Positions 1-8,724 of a DNA stretch of 42,626 nucleotides are shown in pieces (the stretch's first letter is position 1; the number at the start of each line of letters is the position of its first letter). The translations under genes were made by a program, and so were the position numbers. A model generated the notes under the pieces. That model was given only the letters and a program-made list of their open reading frames with translations, was not told where the DNA came from and made no database searches. Source of the stretch: Eubacteriales bacterium (GTDB taxonomy: Bacteria > Bacillota > Clostridia > Lachnospirales > Lachnospiraceae); contig JAUNGB010000043.1 of assembly GCA_030524715.1 (NCBI GenBank), positions 1 to 42,626 on the forward strand. Reading direction: 5' to 3'.

Positions 1-87
1 TTAAGCAATTTTAAGTAATTTTGGTAAAATTTCAAATTTGCTCATTTATAGTATAATGGAAAGACGAGCCAATGCAAGCAGACAGCT

Positions 88-258
88 ATGAGCTGTTATA
101 ATAATGCACCTAATATTTTTAATGTTACCTCAAAGTCACACTATTCATCCGGAATGTATGCAATAGGAAATTGCAGGGCTGTACAGAAAAAAACAGGAAA
201 AACTTATTCGCAGTTGCTTCGAATTGGGGTAACACCTACAGGAAAAGTAGTTAAGTAA
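88..258 (+). CDS. Possible small protein, 56 aa, unknown
   Basis: An ATG-started frame of 56 residues ends at TAA 256-258. Its composition is protein-like (NIFNVTSK near the N-terminus, GKTYSQLLRIGVTPTGK at the C-terminus). The frame is open back to a stop at 49-51, so it could also be the tail of a truncated gene. A TATAAT-like box lies at 52-57. No good ribosome binding site precedes the ATG. I do not recognise the family. It is the only open frame of protein-like character in the first 300 bases. Confidence 0.35.
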   Translation: MSCYNNAPNIFNVTSKSHYSSGMYAIGNCRAVQKKTGKTYSQLLRIGVTPTGKVVK

Positions 259-344
259 TAGTGAGATGCTTATAATATGTTCAGTTGTAACTGCTTTGAG
301 AATTAAAGGTAGGGTAGCTATGAAGAAAGACACATTACTTAAAA

Positions 345-527
345 TCACTGAGCGAATGCTTCTTCTGCCCGCTTAAATGCCAGCATTGCGGAATTTTCAA
401 AATAAAACCTGCCGTTTTCCTCTAAAATCACAATCTTATCTCCGTGGGGAAGCAGAGAAAGCAGGCTTTGCATCCGAGAAAGAAATTCTGGAACGATATT
501 AAGAGTATGAAAGCAGGCAGTGTGCAA
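345..527 (-). pseudogene. Possible gene remnant, unknown
   Basis: This minus-strand frame has no ATG at its upstream end and begins at a TTG inside a terminator hairpin. From an internal ATG near residue 19 it reads like a real protein segment (GDKIVILEENGRFYF, then an Ala/Glu-rich end). The plus strand across the same bases is also partly open from an ATG at 375 to a stop near 502. Only one of these, at most, can be genuine. I treat the minus frame as a possible fragment of a degraded gene. Function unknown. Confidence 0.25.
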
Positions 528-554
528 AGAAAAAAGTACACTGTCTGCTTTTTT
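510..554 (+). terminator. Intrinsic terminator
   Basis: An inverted repeat (AAAGCAGGCAGTGTGC against GTACACTGTCTGCTTT) is followed by a T-run on the plus strand. The A-rich loop and upstream A-run could let it work in both directions. It separates the remnant region from the MATE gene. Confidence 0.7.
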
Positions 555-634
555 ATCTATCTTATCCTATCCCATCAGAAAGTTTTTACTCTTATCTTTT
601 TTGCAAGCAAAAGTTAAAATTATAGCTCTTTTTA

Positions 635-2587
635 CTACATTTTATTTTTGTAGTCAGAGACATATTGCAGAATGATATCCGCTGTTTCTTCGATACCAAC
701 GGAAGAATCTATCGTCAGTTCATAGTGCCCTGCATCTCCCCAGCGGTCTCCGGAGATATGCTTGTAATAGGCAGCTCTCGCCTTATCGGAGCGGCGAATG
801 TTGCGCCCGGCTTCCTTGAGGGTGTCGCCGTATACCTCCATTACTCTGCTGATGCGGTATTCCTCCGGCGCGTGAATAAACACGCGAACCACGTTATCAT
901 AGTCTTTCGGCATATGGTCTGCGGCTCTGCCGACAATTACACAACTTCCGTTATCCGCAATTTTACGAATGATACGGTTCTGAGCGACAATCGCATACTG
1001 CACCACCTTTGTGCTCAAATACAGATTGTGCAGAATCTCCGGCGCTTCTTTATGAAGATTGGAAATGAATTCCCTGTCCAATCCGCTTTCGTGGGCGGCA
1101 ATTGCAATCATCTCCTTGTAATAGAACGGGATTCCCAGTTTCTGCGCTGCCAGTCTGCCGATCTGCTTGCCGGAAGAACCATGCTCTCTGGCAATCGTAA
1201 TAATCACTCCCGGCTCAGACAGCTTCAGGGCAGGCGCCGCTTCCTCCGCCGGGGTGTCTGCTTTCGGCATCTTTACGTAGGCTTTCTGCAGGAACTGGCG
1301 GTAGAATACTGCACCGACAGCACTGGTAATGCACTCGGTAACGGGAAAGGTCAGCCAGAACCAATTCAGCCCGAAACGAGAAAACAGGTAACCCAGCGGC
1401 ACAAACAAAATGACCGTGCGGATTACAGTCAGAAGCGAACTCTTCAAGCTAAACCCCACTGCCTGAAAGAACACCGGGAAAATCAGCGATGTGACCATCG
1501 GCAGAAAACTGATGCCGATTATACGGAAGCCGATTTTTCCAATTTCGATAACTGCCGCATCCGAGGTAAACACCCGAAGCATCTGCGCAGGAACAAATAC
1601 AAAACAAAGCGTTCCCAATGACATCAATGCAAGACCAAAGCAAACGGAAACGGAAAGCGTCTTTTTGCAGCGGTCAATATTTTTCGCTGCATAGTTAAAA
1701 CTAACGACCGGGACAATACAGGTCTGCATGGCTCCCAGCGGGATAAAGAAGAAAGTCTGCCACTTGTAATATAACCCCAGCGCTGTAACCGCCTGATCGG
1801 AGAAGGAAGAAAGGATCAGGTTCAGCCCCAGTATGTAAAAGGTGTAAGCTGACTGCATCAGGATGTTTGGTGTGCCCAGTCGGAAAATTTCCCTGATATG
1901 ATGGGGATAAACTTCTTTTGCCGGAGATTTGCGACAGCCTTTTTTCATAACGATCAGGGCGGCTGCAATTTGCCCCGTAACTGTTGCTATGGCAGCGCCG
2001 ACAATGCCTGACCGGGGCAAGCCAAACATACCGAAGATCAGCAAAGGATCAAGCACGATGTTTACTGCCGCGCCGATGATCTGCGCCAGCATCGGTGTTT
2101 TCATATCGCCGGTTGCCTGCAGCACCTTTGTCCAGATGCTTTCAAGGAAAAGACCGAAACTGAACACACTGACAATCCTGCCATAGGAAATAATATCTGT
2201 AATAATTGCGGGATCACTGGTAGACATCCGGGCAAAATTCGGCATGATCCACCAGCAGATTACAGCAAACAGAATCCAGAGAACGAGTGCAAGAAAAGTA
2301 CCCACACCGGCATATTCGTTGGCTTTTTCTTTTTCGCCCGTCCCCAGCTTTGCTGCCATGACGGTATTGATTCCCACGCCGGTTCCAACGGCGAGAGCAA
2401 TCATCAAGAGCTGTATGGGGTAGACGATGGACAGGGCGGTGAGTCCCGAATCCGAGAATTTACCTACAAACAGGCTGTCCACAATGTTATAAAGAGCCTG
2501 GATGAGCTGCGCCAACATGACAGGCGGCGCAAGCCTGAATAATATTTTTTGTATTTTTTCTGTACCTAAAAATTCCGCAGTCTCCAT
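635..2587 (-). CDS. MATE family exporter fused to a cytidylate-kinase-like domain
   Basis: This 650-residue protein has two parts. Residues 1 to about 445 are a complete twelve-helix MATE (NorM/DinF-type) multidrug exporter, normally sodium- or proton-driven, with the typical opening APPVMLAQLIQALYNIVDS. After a Pro/Ala/Glu-rich linker, residues from about 460 to the end form a P-loop kinase of the cytidylate-kinase-like type (Cytidylate_kin2), with the nucleotide loop REHGSSGKQIG and later a VGRAAD segment. An ordinary MATE protein is about 450 residues, so the roughly 200-residue tail is a true fusion with no stop or frameshift between the parts. It lies 8 bases downstream of a MarR regulator on the same strand and is probably repressed by it. 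The kinase substrate is unknown. Confidence 0.9.
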   Translation of the reverse strand: METAEFLGTEKIQKILFRLAPPVMLAQLIQALYNIVDSLFVGKFSDSGLTALSIVYPIQLLMIALAVGTGVGINTVMAAKLGTGEKEKANEYAGVGTFLALVLWILFAVICWWIMPNFARMSTSDPAIITDIISYGRIVSVFSFGLFLESIWTKVLQATGDMKTPMLAQIIGAAVNIVLDPLLIFGMFGLPRSGIVGAAIATVTGQIAAALIVMKKGCRKSPAKEVYPHHIREIFRLGTPNILMQSAYTFYILGLNLILSSFSDQAVTALGLYYKWQTFFFIPLGAMQTCIVPVVSFNYAAKNIDRCKKTLSVSVCFGLALMSLGTLCFVFVPAQMLRVFTSDAAVIEIGKIGFRIIGISFLPMVTSLIFPVFFQAVGFSLKSSLLTVIRTVILFVPLGYLFSRFGLNWFWLTFPVTECITSAVGAVFYRQFLQKAYVKMPKADTPAEEAAPALKLSEPGVIITIAREHGSSGKQIGRLAAQKLGIPFYYKEMIAIAAHESGLDREFISNLHKEAPEILHNLYLSTKVVQYAIVAQNRIIRKIADNGSCVIVGRAADHMPKDYDNVVRVFIHAPEEYRISRVMEVYGDTLKEAGRNIRRSDKARAAYYKHISGDRWGDAGHYELTIDSSVGIEETADIILQYVSDYKNKM

Positions 2588-2595
2588 AATACAAT

Positions 2596-3039
2596 CTACC
2601 TCGGTTCATCCAATGCCTGATACAGCGCCATGCTATATTCCCGCACCGACTGCGTCAGCGCCTGTAATTTCTCTTTTCCTAAAGTTTCCAGCGCTCTGGT
2701 TTCCATCGAATCCAGAGACTCCATAAAACAAGCGGCATACGCTTTGCCTTTCTGGGACAGTACAAAGGCTTTTTCCCTTCCGTTGTTATGGCTTTCATCG
2801 CAGACTAAATATCCGGCTTTTCTCATTCTGGCAATGACATTGTGGATAGTCTGTTTTGGAAGCAGATAGTTTTCGCAAATCTGTTTTTGTGTGCAGTAGC
2901 TATTTTCCCTGATGGTATAGAGCACCAGCATCTCGTTATACGAAATGCCGTGCCTGCCCGACCACTCGGAATAGACTCCGCGAAATTTTATAATCGTATG
3001 ATTCACATCACTGAGTAATTTCAGATTTTCTTGTTCCAT
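2596..3039 (-). CDS. MarR family transcriptional regulator
   Basis: The 147-residue protein has the MarR layout: a first helix for dimerisation, a winged helix-turn-helix around residues 45-100 (NYLLPKQTIHNVIARMRKAGYL, then a basic wing) and a C-terminal dimer helix. MarR proteins are usually ligand-released repressors of an adjacent exporter. The gene is first in a two-gene operon with the MATE fusion. A near-perfect palindrome sits at 3050-3067, between its -10 box and its start codon, so autorepression is likely. The ribosome binding site is an AGGAGG-type sequence just upstream of the ATG at 3039. The inducing ligand cannot be predicted. Confidence 0.9.
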   Translation of the reverse strand: MEQENLKLLSDVNHTIIKFRGVYSEWSGRHGISYNEMLVLYTIRENSYCTQKQICENYLLPKQTIHNVIARMRKAGYLVCDESHNNGREKAFVLSQKGKAYAACFMESLDSMETRALETLGKEKLQALTQSVREYSMALYQALDEPR

Positions 3040-3049
3040 AATTCCTCCT

Positions 3050-3077
3050 AAGTCCTATTTGGGACTTTGAGATTATA
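3050..3077 (-). promoter_or_regulatory. MarR operon promoter and operator
   Basis: AAGTCC and GGACTT arms at 3050-3055 and 3062-3067 form an 18-bp palindrome. A TATAAT box read on the minus strand lies at about 3071-3076. The palindrome falls over the predicted transcription start and leader, a position suited to repression by the MarR protein. Confidence 0.55.
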
Positions 3078-3367
3078 ACTCTAAAAGATGTAATATACAA
3101 TAGATATCCGGAAAAAAGCAGGAAAAATTTATTGTTCATGTGCGAGTCTTGAAATATGCAACTTTCCCCGTTCACCTAACAAATGGAAAGGTTTAAGTGA
3201 CGGATAGGGATAGTTTTCCCCGCCGGTATCTCTTATAATGGCCTTACAGTAAAAAAGGCCGGCGCGTTAAAAATGCGCCGCATTTTAAAGAATAGAAGAA
3301 ATCCACGTAGCTTTAGATGCGCGGTTCAGGAAACAAACAAAATAAAAAATAAACGGAGGATAAACAA
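3068..3367 (+). promoter_or_regulatory. Intergenic region with alpha-galactosidase promoter
   Basis: The 300 bases before the alpha-galactosidase gene hold a good -10 box (TATAAT, 3234-3239) with a poor -35 (TAGTTT, 17 bases upstream), which suggests activator dependence. A small GC hairpin (CGGCGC / GCGCCG) lies near 3250-3277 in the presumed leader. No coding sequence is apparent. Confidence 0.45.
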
Positions 3368-5605
3368 ATGGGTATTATTTTTAATGAAAAATCCGGCGAA
3401 TTCCACTTATTTAATAATGAAATCAGCTACATCATGAAAATACTCCGCAACGGGCAGATGGGACAGCTTTACTTCGGCAAAAAGGTACCGGTAAAGGAGA
3501 CATACGATTATCTGGTTGAGAACAGATACCGTCCGGTTACCGCTTATGTATACGAAAATGAATACAGCTTTACCCTTGAGCATTTAAGACAGGAATATCC
3601 CGCGTACGGAACAACTGATTTCCGTATGCCGGCTGTAGAGATCGCACAGAAGAACGGAAGCACGATCACCAACTTTACCTATGTATCCCATAAGATCTAT
3701 CCAGGAAAACCAAAGCTTTCCGGTCTTCCGGCAACCTATACAGAAGATGATTCCGAGGCGGATACCCTGGAAATCCTTCTCTGCGATAAGCTGTTAAACG
3801 TAGAGATGACCCTTCTGTACACCATTTTCCAGAATGAAAATGCAATTGCAAGGAGCGTTCGTTTTAAGAATAACAGTGAAGAAAAATATCAGCTTACAAC
3901 AGCAATGAGTATGAGCATTGACCTGCCGGATGATGAATACGAATGGGTACAGTTCTCCGGAGCATGGGGCCGTGAACGCTATGTAAAGGACAGAAAGCTC
4001 CAGATGGGCATCCAGTCCGTTGGCAGCACACGCGGAGCATCCGGACATTTCCACAATCCGTTTGTGATCTTAAAGCGTCCCAATGCAGACGAATTTCAGG
4101 GGGAGGCTATGGGCTTTTCCCTTGTATACAGCGGAAACTTCCTTGCCCAGGCGGAGGTTGACACTTACCATGTTACCCGTATGATGATGGGAATCCACCC
4201 CATGGGATTTTCCTGGCGCCTTGGCACAGGAGACACCTTCCAGACTCCCGAGGCAGTGATGGTTTATTCCTGCGAAGGTATGAACGGTATGAGCCAGACC
4301 TTCCACAGACTGTACCGTACCCGTCTTGCAAGAGGCTACTGGAGAGATAAAGAACGTCCGGTTCTTGTAAATAACTGGGAAGCAACTTACTTTAATTTTG
4401 ATGAAGATAAGCTTATTGAGATCGCGAAGACAGCCAAAGAAGACGGTATTGAATTGTTTGTTCTTGACGACGGCTGGTTCAGCACCCGATGCGGCGAGAC
4501 AAGCGGCCTTGGGGACTGGTGGGCAAATACCGACCGTCTGCCCAATGGGATCAAGGGCTTATCCGAGCGGATCGAAGGACTTGGAATGAAGTTCGGCTTA
4601 TGGTTTGAGCTTGAGATGGTAAACAAAGACAGCGAGCTTTACCGCAGCCATCCGGACTGGATTCTTCAGACTCCCGGCAGAAGCGCTTCCCATGGAAGAA
4701 AACAATATGTGCTTGATTTCGCAAGAAAAGAGGTAGTAGATTATATCTACGAGATGGTTGCCAAAATCCTGCGCGAATCTAAAATTTCCTATATCAAATG
4801 GGATATGAACCGTAACATTACAGAGTGCTACTCCGCAGCTTACGGCGCAGATCAGCAGGGAGAGATCTTCCACAGATATATTCTTGGGGTTTATGACTTA
4901 TATGAGCGTCTGACCAGTGAATTTCCGGAAATCCTGTTTGAGTCCTGTGCAAGCGGCGGCGGACGTTTTGACCCGGGAATGCTTTACTACGCTCCGCAGG
5001 CATGGTGCAGCGACGACAGCGACGCGGTAGAGCGTCTGAAGATTCAGTACGGAAGCTCCTATGCTTATCCCATAAGCTCCGTAGGCGCGCACGTTTCCAT
5101 AGCGCCCAATCATCAGGTAGCCCGCAACACTCCAATGAAGATGCGCGGGGATGTGGCTTACTTTGGAGCATTCGGCTATGAACTGGATCTGAGCAGGCTT
5201 TCTGAGGAAGAAAGAGCACTTGTAAAAGAACAGGTTGCTTTTGTGAAGAAATACCGCAAGCTGCTCCATACAGGAAGCTATTACCGTTTGAAGAGTCCGT
5301 TTGAAGGCAATATCACCGCATGGGCTGTGGTATCTGAGGATAAGAAGCAGGCGATCGTTGGATATTATAAGGTTCTCAACGATGTAAACTGCGAATACCG
5401 CCGCCTGTATTTACAGGGACTTGATGAAAACCTGTGCTATGAGGTAGAAGCGGACGGTAAGCCGGAGGGAAGCTTTTTCGGAAGCGAAATGATGAACATT
5501 GGTCTGGTAACAACAGACGCATCCGCCGGTGAAAACCATGTGGGCGAAGATGCCTGCGGAGATTTCTGGTCACGGATTTATGTACTGACAGCGAAAGAAG
5601 CATAG
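3368..5605 (+). CDS. Alpha-galactosidase, GH36
   Basis: The 745-residue protein is a full-length bacterial GH36 alpha-galactosidase (AgaA/RafA type, normally about 730 residues and tetrameric). It releases galactose from raffinose, stachyose and melibiose. It has an N-terminal beta-sandwich, a TIM barrel with LFVLDDGWF near residue 363, the nucleophile motif KWDMNR (Asp479) and the acid/base motif WCSDDSDA (Asp549). Both spacings match the well-studied Geobacillus enzyme. There is no signal peptide, so it acts in the cytoplasm on imported sugar. The ribosome binding site (GGAGG) is 8-9 bases before the ATG. It stands alone between its own promoter and terminator; the AraC regulator at 14256 is a possible but unproven controller. 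Confidence 0.96.
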   Translation: MGIIFNEKSGEFHLFNNEISYIMKILRNGQMGQLYFGKKVPVKETYDYLVENRYRPVTAYVYENEYSFTLEHLRQEYPAYGTTDFRMPAVEIAQKNGSTITNFTYVSHKIYPGKPKLSGLPATYTEDDSEADTLEILLCDKLLNVEMTLLYTIFQNENAIARSVRFKNNSEEKYQLTTAMSMSIDLPDDEYEWVQFSGAWGRERYVKDRKLQMGIQSVGSTRGASGHFHNPFVILKRPNADEFQGEAMGFSLVYSGNFLAQAEVDTYHVTRMMMGIHPMGFSWRLGTGDTFQTPEAVMVYSCEGMNGMSQTFHRLYRTRLARGYWRDKERPVLVNNWEATYFNFDEDKLIEIAKTAKEDGIELFVLDDGWFSTRCGETSGLGDWWANTDRLPNGIKGLSERIEGLGMKFGLWFELEMVNKDSELYRSHPDWILQTPGRSASHGRKQYVLDFARKEVVDYIYEMVAKILRESKISYIKWDMNRNITECYSAAYGADQQGEIFHRYILGVYDLYERLTSEFPEILFESCASGGGRFDPGMLYYAPQAWCSDDSDAVERLKIQYGSSYAYPISSVGAHVSIAPNHQVARNTPMKMRGDVAYFGAFGYELDLSRLSEEERALVKEQVAFVKKYRKLLHTGSYYRLKSPFEGNITAWAVVSEDKKQAIVGYYKVLNDVNCEYRRLYLQGLDENLCYEVEADGKPEGSFFGSEMMNIGLVTTDASAGENHVGEDACGDFWSRIYVLTAKEA

Positions 5606-5654
5606 AAAATATTTACTGCATCTCTTTATACGGAAAAAGAATATCCGTTTTTCT

Positions 5655-5703
5655 AAAAAATCAGCCGCCGTCCGGTTCTTGCCGGGCGGCTGTGTTATTT
5701 TTT
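5655..5703 (+). terminator. Intrinsic terminator after alpha-galactosidase
   Basis: CAGCCGCC (5662-5669) pairs with GGCGGCTG (5685-5692) with further internal pairing, followed by a T-rich tail. Confidence 0.85.
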
Positions 5704-5733
5704 GATGAAGAAAGGAAAAATTGTTATTTGTTG

Positions 5734-5748
5734 AAATCGGTAAAAAGA
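5734..5748 (+). repeat. 15-bp repeat, copy 1 (upstream of symporter)
   Basis: AAATCGGTAAAAAGA occurs here and again, exactly, at 7288-7302 at the end of the symporter gene. This copy lies about 100 bases before the symporter start, near a TATAAT-like box at 5765-5770. It may be a binding site for the response regulator encoded downstream. Confidence 0.5.
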
Positions 5749-5848
5749 TAATCAATATTCGTAATATAATAGTTCACCGGGATTTGGGATAATAAGAGTA
5801 TCAAATTGTGCACATACGATAAAAAACGAAAATAATGGAGGTGTTTTT

Positions 5849-7297
5849 GTGGAACTATTTACGAATATGATGAATAGCCTGAACTCCATTTTGTGGAGTA
5901 TGCCATTGGTAATCTTGTGTCTTGGGGCAGGTTTATGGTTTTCTATCCGAATGAAATTTCCTCAGGTAAGAATGGTGAAGGAAATGATCCATCTGTTGGT
6001 TCATGGCGAAAAGTCAGATACTGGAATTACACCGTTTCAGGCATTTGCCGCAACCGTCGGATCCAGGGTTGGGATGGGGAATATAGCCGGCGTCGCAACC
6101 GCAATTTTCTTTGGAGGCCCGGGCGCTGTATTCTGGATGTGGGTGATTGCATTTATTGGGGCAAGTTCCGCTTTTATGGAGTCATCACTCGCTCAGGCAT
6201 ATAAGATAAAAACAGCGGATGGGGAATATTTGGGCGGTCCGGCATATTTTATTGAGCGGGCAATAAAGTGCAAACCGTATGCTGTGCTGTTTGCAATTAC
6301 CACTGTATTAGGACCGGGAATCTTAATGCCGGGGCTTCATGTTAATTCTATCGCGTCCACTTATGAAGAGGCATTCGGAGCAAACATGATTGTGGTTGGG
6401 GCAGTTTTTTGCGCGGTTCTTGCCATTGTCGTGTGCGGCGGAATCAAGAGGATCGGAAAAATAGCGGAATACATGGCGCCGGTAATGTGCGTGGTCTATG
6501 TCCTTATGGCGTTTGCTGTAATCGGGACAAATATTGAAAAGGTGCCCGGCGTATTTCAGATGATTTTTACCTCCGCCTTTGGATTGCATCCGGTTTTCGG
6601 AGGAATTGTCGGTTCAGCAGTTTCCTGGGGAGTAAAGCGCGGAATTTATTCCAATGAGGCAGGACAGGGCTCCGGGGCAATCGTAAGTGCGGCGGCGGAA
6701 TGTTCCCATCCGGCAAAACAGGGATTAGTACAGGCTTTTTCCGTATATATTGATACGCTGATTGTCTGTACCTCATCCGCCCTGATCATTCTTCTGTCAG
6801 GATGCTACAATACAGTAGACTCCGATGGAGTAACGATGCTGGCAGAAAATATCCCCGGTGTTGAATATGGAATCCGCTGGGCGCAGAATGCACTGAGCAG
6901 TTCTCTGGGGACATGGGCAGGAAAGCTTCTGGCAATCATCATCATTATGTTTGTCTTTACATCCCTGATGGGATATTACTATCAGGCAGAGTCTAATATC
7001 CGGTATTTGTTTAAAGGGAAAAAGGCTGCTGTCCTTGTTATGAGGGGCATTTTCATTTTTTCATGTTTTTCAGGCGTTCTGGTGAACGGGCAAGTGATCT
7101 GGACAATGGGGGATACCGGCGTGGCTATGATGGCCTGGCTGAACATTGTGGCGATTCTGATTCTTTCTAAAAAGGGTTTTGCGATCCTGAAAGATTATGA
7201 AGAACAGAAGAAAGCAGGAAAGGATCCGGTATTTGATCCGAAGAAATTTGATATTGAGGATACCACAGGTGTCTGGGACAGATATCAAAATCGGTAA
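5849..7297 (+). CDS. Sodium:alanine/glycine symporter (AGCS family)
   Basis: The 482-residue membrane protein belongs to the AGCS (DagA/AlsT) family of sodium-driven alanine, glycine and small D-amino-acid carriers. It has the family signature around residues 60-115 (TPFQAFAATVGSRVGMGN, then GGPGAVFWMW) and a second conserved stretch SNEAGQGSG near residue 270. Around ten to eleven hydrophobic segments are visible. The start is GTG, chosen because TGGAGG lies 6-7 bases before it. It begins a gene group leading to an SHMT homologue, a two-component system and D-serine ammonia-lyase, so glycine, alanine or D-serine are the likely substrates. Family usage does not separate these. Confidence 0.93.
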   Translation: MELFTNMMNSLNSILWSMPLVILCLGAGLWFSIRMKFPQVRMVKEMIHLLVHGEKSDTGITPFQAFAATVGSRVGMGNIAGVATAIFFGGPGAVFWMWVIAFIGASSAFMESSLAQAYKIKTADGEYLGGPAYFIERAIKCKPYAVLFAITTVLGPGILMPGLHVNSIASTYEEAFGANMIVVGAVFCAVLAIVVCGGIKRIGKIAEYMAPVMCVVYVLMAFAVIGTNIEKVPGVFQMIFTSAFGLHPVFGGIVGSAVSWGVKRGIYSNEAGQGSGAIVSAAAECSHPAKQGLVQAFSVYIDTLIVCTSSALIILLSGCYNTVDSDGVTMLAENIPGVEYGIRWAQNALSSSLGTWAGKLLAIIIIMFVFTSLMGYYYQAESNIRYLFKGKKAAVLVMRGIFIFSCFSGVLVNGQVIWTMGDTGVAMMAWLNIVAILILSKKGFAILKDYEEQKKAGKDPVFDPKKFDIEDTTGVWDRYQNR

Positions 7298-7302
7298 AAA
7301 GA
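7288..7302 (+). repeat. 15-bp repeat, copy 2 (end of symporter)
   Basis: Exact second copy of AAATCGGTAAAAAGA. It spans the stop codon of the symporter and lies about 95 bases upstream of the SHMT-like start, mirroring the distance of copy 1 from the symporter start. Confidence 0.5.
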
Positions 7303-7395
7303 GAAACAAAATCCGGAATATAAACAAAGAAATATTTATGATAGGGTATAGATAGAAAGCAGTACATAAAAATCATGAAAAAACGGAGGGAAATA

Positions 7396-8658
7396 ATGAT
7401 GTTAAAAGTGACAAGAGCGACAGACCCGGAACTGGCAGGATTGGTTGATGAAGAGCTGAAACGTCAGGAGCATAATATTGAGATGATCGCGTCAGAGAGT
7501 ACGGCTCCTCTGGCAGTTATGGAACTGACAGGAAGTGTATTTACCAATAAGACGCTGGAAGGATATCCGGGCAGAAGATTTCAGGCCGGTTCCCATGTAG
7601 CGGACAAGGTGGAAGAGCTGGCATGTGAGAGGGCAAAGGAACTGTTCCATGCAGACCATGTAAATATTCAGTCTTATTCAGGATCCACGGCAAACTACAG
7701 TGTTTTTGCCTCTGTACTGAACCCGGGAGACAAGGTATTGAGTATGCGTCTGGATCAGGGCGGGCATCTGACACATGGTTCACCTGCAAACTGGGTTAGC
7801 AAGATTTATCATTTTGAGTTTTACGCAATGGATCCGGAAACCGAACTGATCGACTATGATGCTCTGGAAGAAAAAGCAAAAGAATATAATCCTAAGCTGA
7901 TCATTGCAGGCGCAAGCTCTTATTCACGCCTGATTGATTATGAGCGTATTGCAAAGGTGGCAAAAGAGGTGGGCGCATATTTCATGGTAGATATGGCGCA
8001 TATTGCAGGCCTGGTAGCTGCCGGGGTGATCCCAAGCCCGATCCCTTATGCGGATTTTGTAACCTCTTCCACTACTAAGACTTTCTGCAGCGCAAGAAGC
8101 GGTATGGTATTCTGCAAAGCAGAGCATGCGAAAATCCTTGACAAAGGAACATTCCCGGGTGCCCTTGGCTCCATTCAGCTCCACACAATGGCTGCAAAGG
8201 CATGGTCATTTAAGTATGCTGCCACGGATGAATTTAAAGCCATTATGGAACAGGTAGTAAAAAATGCGAAATGTCTGGCAGAAGAACTGACAAAATATGG
8301 TTTCCGTATTGTCAGCGGCGGAACCGATAACCATCTCCTTGTTGCCGACCTGAGAGGAAAACACATTACGGGAAAAGCATTCCAGAATGCACTGGACGCA
8401 GTAGGCATTACGGTAAATAAAAACATGATTCCTTTCGATCCGGAGAAACCGGGCGTGACAAGCGGCGTGCGCATTGGGCTGACGGCGGTATCCCAGAGAG
8501 GGCTGAAGGAAGCTGAGATCAGGGAAATTGCTGCTATTATGAATAAAGTGGCGGAAGCACCGGAGGATGAGCAGAATCTTGCCCAGTGCAGGGCGCAGGC
8601 ACAGGCATTGATCGCACGTTTTCCGCTTTATCCGGCAGGGGCTTTTGACGAGAACTGA
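7396..8658 (+). CDS. Divergent serine hydroxymethyltransferase-like PLP enzyme
   Basis: From the ATG at 7396 the protein has 420 residues, the size of bacterial SHMT (417 in E. coli). I prefer this start to the ATG at 7375 because GGAGGG lies at 7385-7390. The fold-type I PLP core is intact: SGSTAN, GGHLTHGSP, DMAHIAGLVAAG and the PLP lysine Lys228 in STTKTF. Several residues normally fixed in SHMT differ: the KYAEGYPGKRYYGG region reads KTLEGYPGRRFQAG, losing both active-site tyrosines, and the THKT.RGPRGG region reads TTKTFCSARSG, losing His and a conserved Arg. It may therefore be an aldolase, racemase or alternative hydroxymethyltransferase rather than housekeeping GlyA. It follows the symporter gene and precedes the two-component genes. 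Confidence 0.85.
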   Translation: MMLKVTRATDPELAGLVDEELKRQEHNIEMIASESTAPLAVMELTGSVFTNKTLEGYPGRRFQAGSHVADKVEELACERAKELFHADHVNIQSYSGSTANYSVFASVLNPGDKVLSMRLDQGGHLTHGSPANWVSKIYHFEFYAMDPETELIDYDALEEKAKEYNPKLIIAGASSYSRLIDYERIAKVAKEVGAYFMVDMAHIAGLVAAGVIPSPIPYADFVTSSTTKTFCSARSGMVFCKAEHAKILDKGTFPGALGSIQLHTMAAKAWSFKYAATDEFKAIMEQVVKNAKCLAEELTKYGFRIVSGGTDNHLLVADLRGKHITGKAFQNALDAVGITVNKNMIPFDPEKPGVTSGVRIGLTAVSQRGLKEAEIREIAAIMNKVAEAPEDEQNLAQCRAQAQALIARFPLYPAGAFDEN

Positions 8659-8660
8659 AT

Positions 8661-8689
8661 TTGACAAAAAGCGGCATTTCCTCTAAAGT
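8661..8689 (+). promoter_or_regulatory. Promoter for the sensor kinase genes
   Basis: TTGACA (8661-8666), a 17-base spacer and TAAAGT (8684-8689) form a near-consensus promoter. The predicted start near 8696 leaves no room for a ribosome binding site before the ATG at 8704, which supports 8725 as the kinase start codon. Confidence 0.65.
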
Positions 8690-8724
8690 AGAGAAAAAGA
8701 AGAATGTGGAGGAGAATGCTGCAG

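Noticed and set aside
665-1621. 318-codon plus-strand open frame
   Set aside because: It is antisense to the MATE-kinase fusion, has no recognisable motif and an Arg/His/Cys-rich composition typical of a shadow frame.
5606-5848. Glycine riboswitch upstream of the symporter
   Set aside because: I looked for the conserved aptamer core and terminator switch expected before a glycine transporter and found none.
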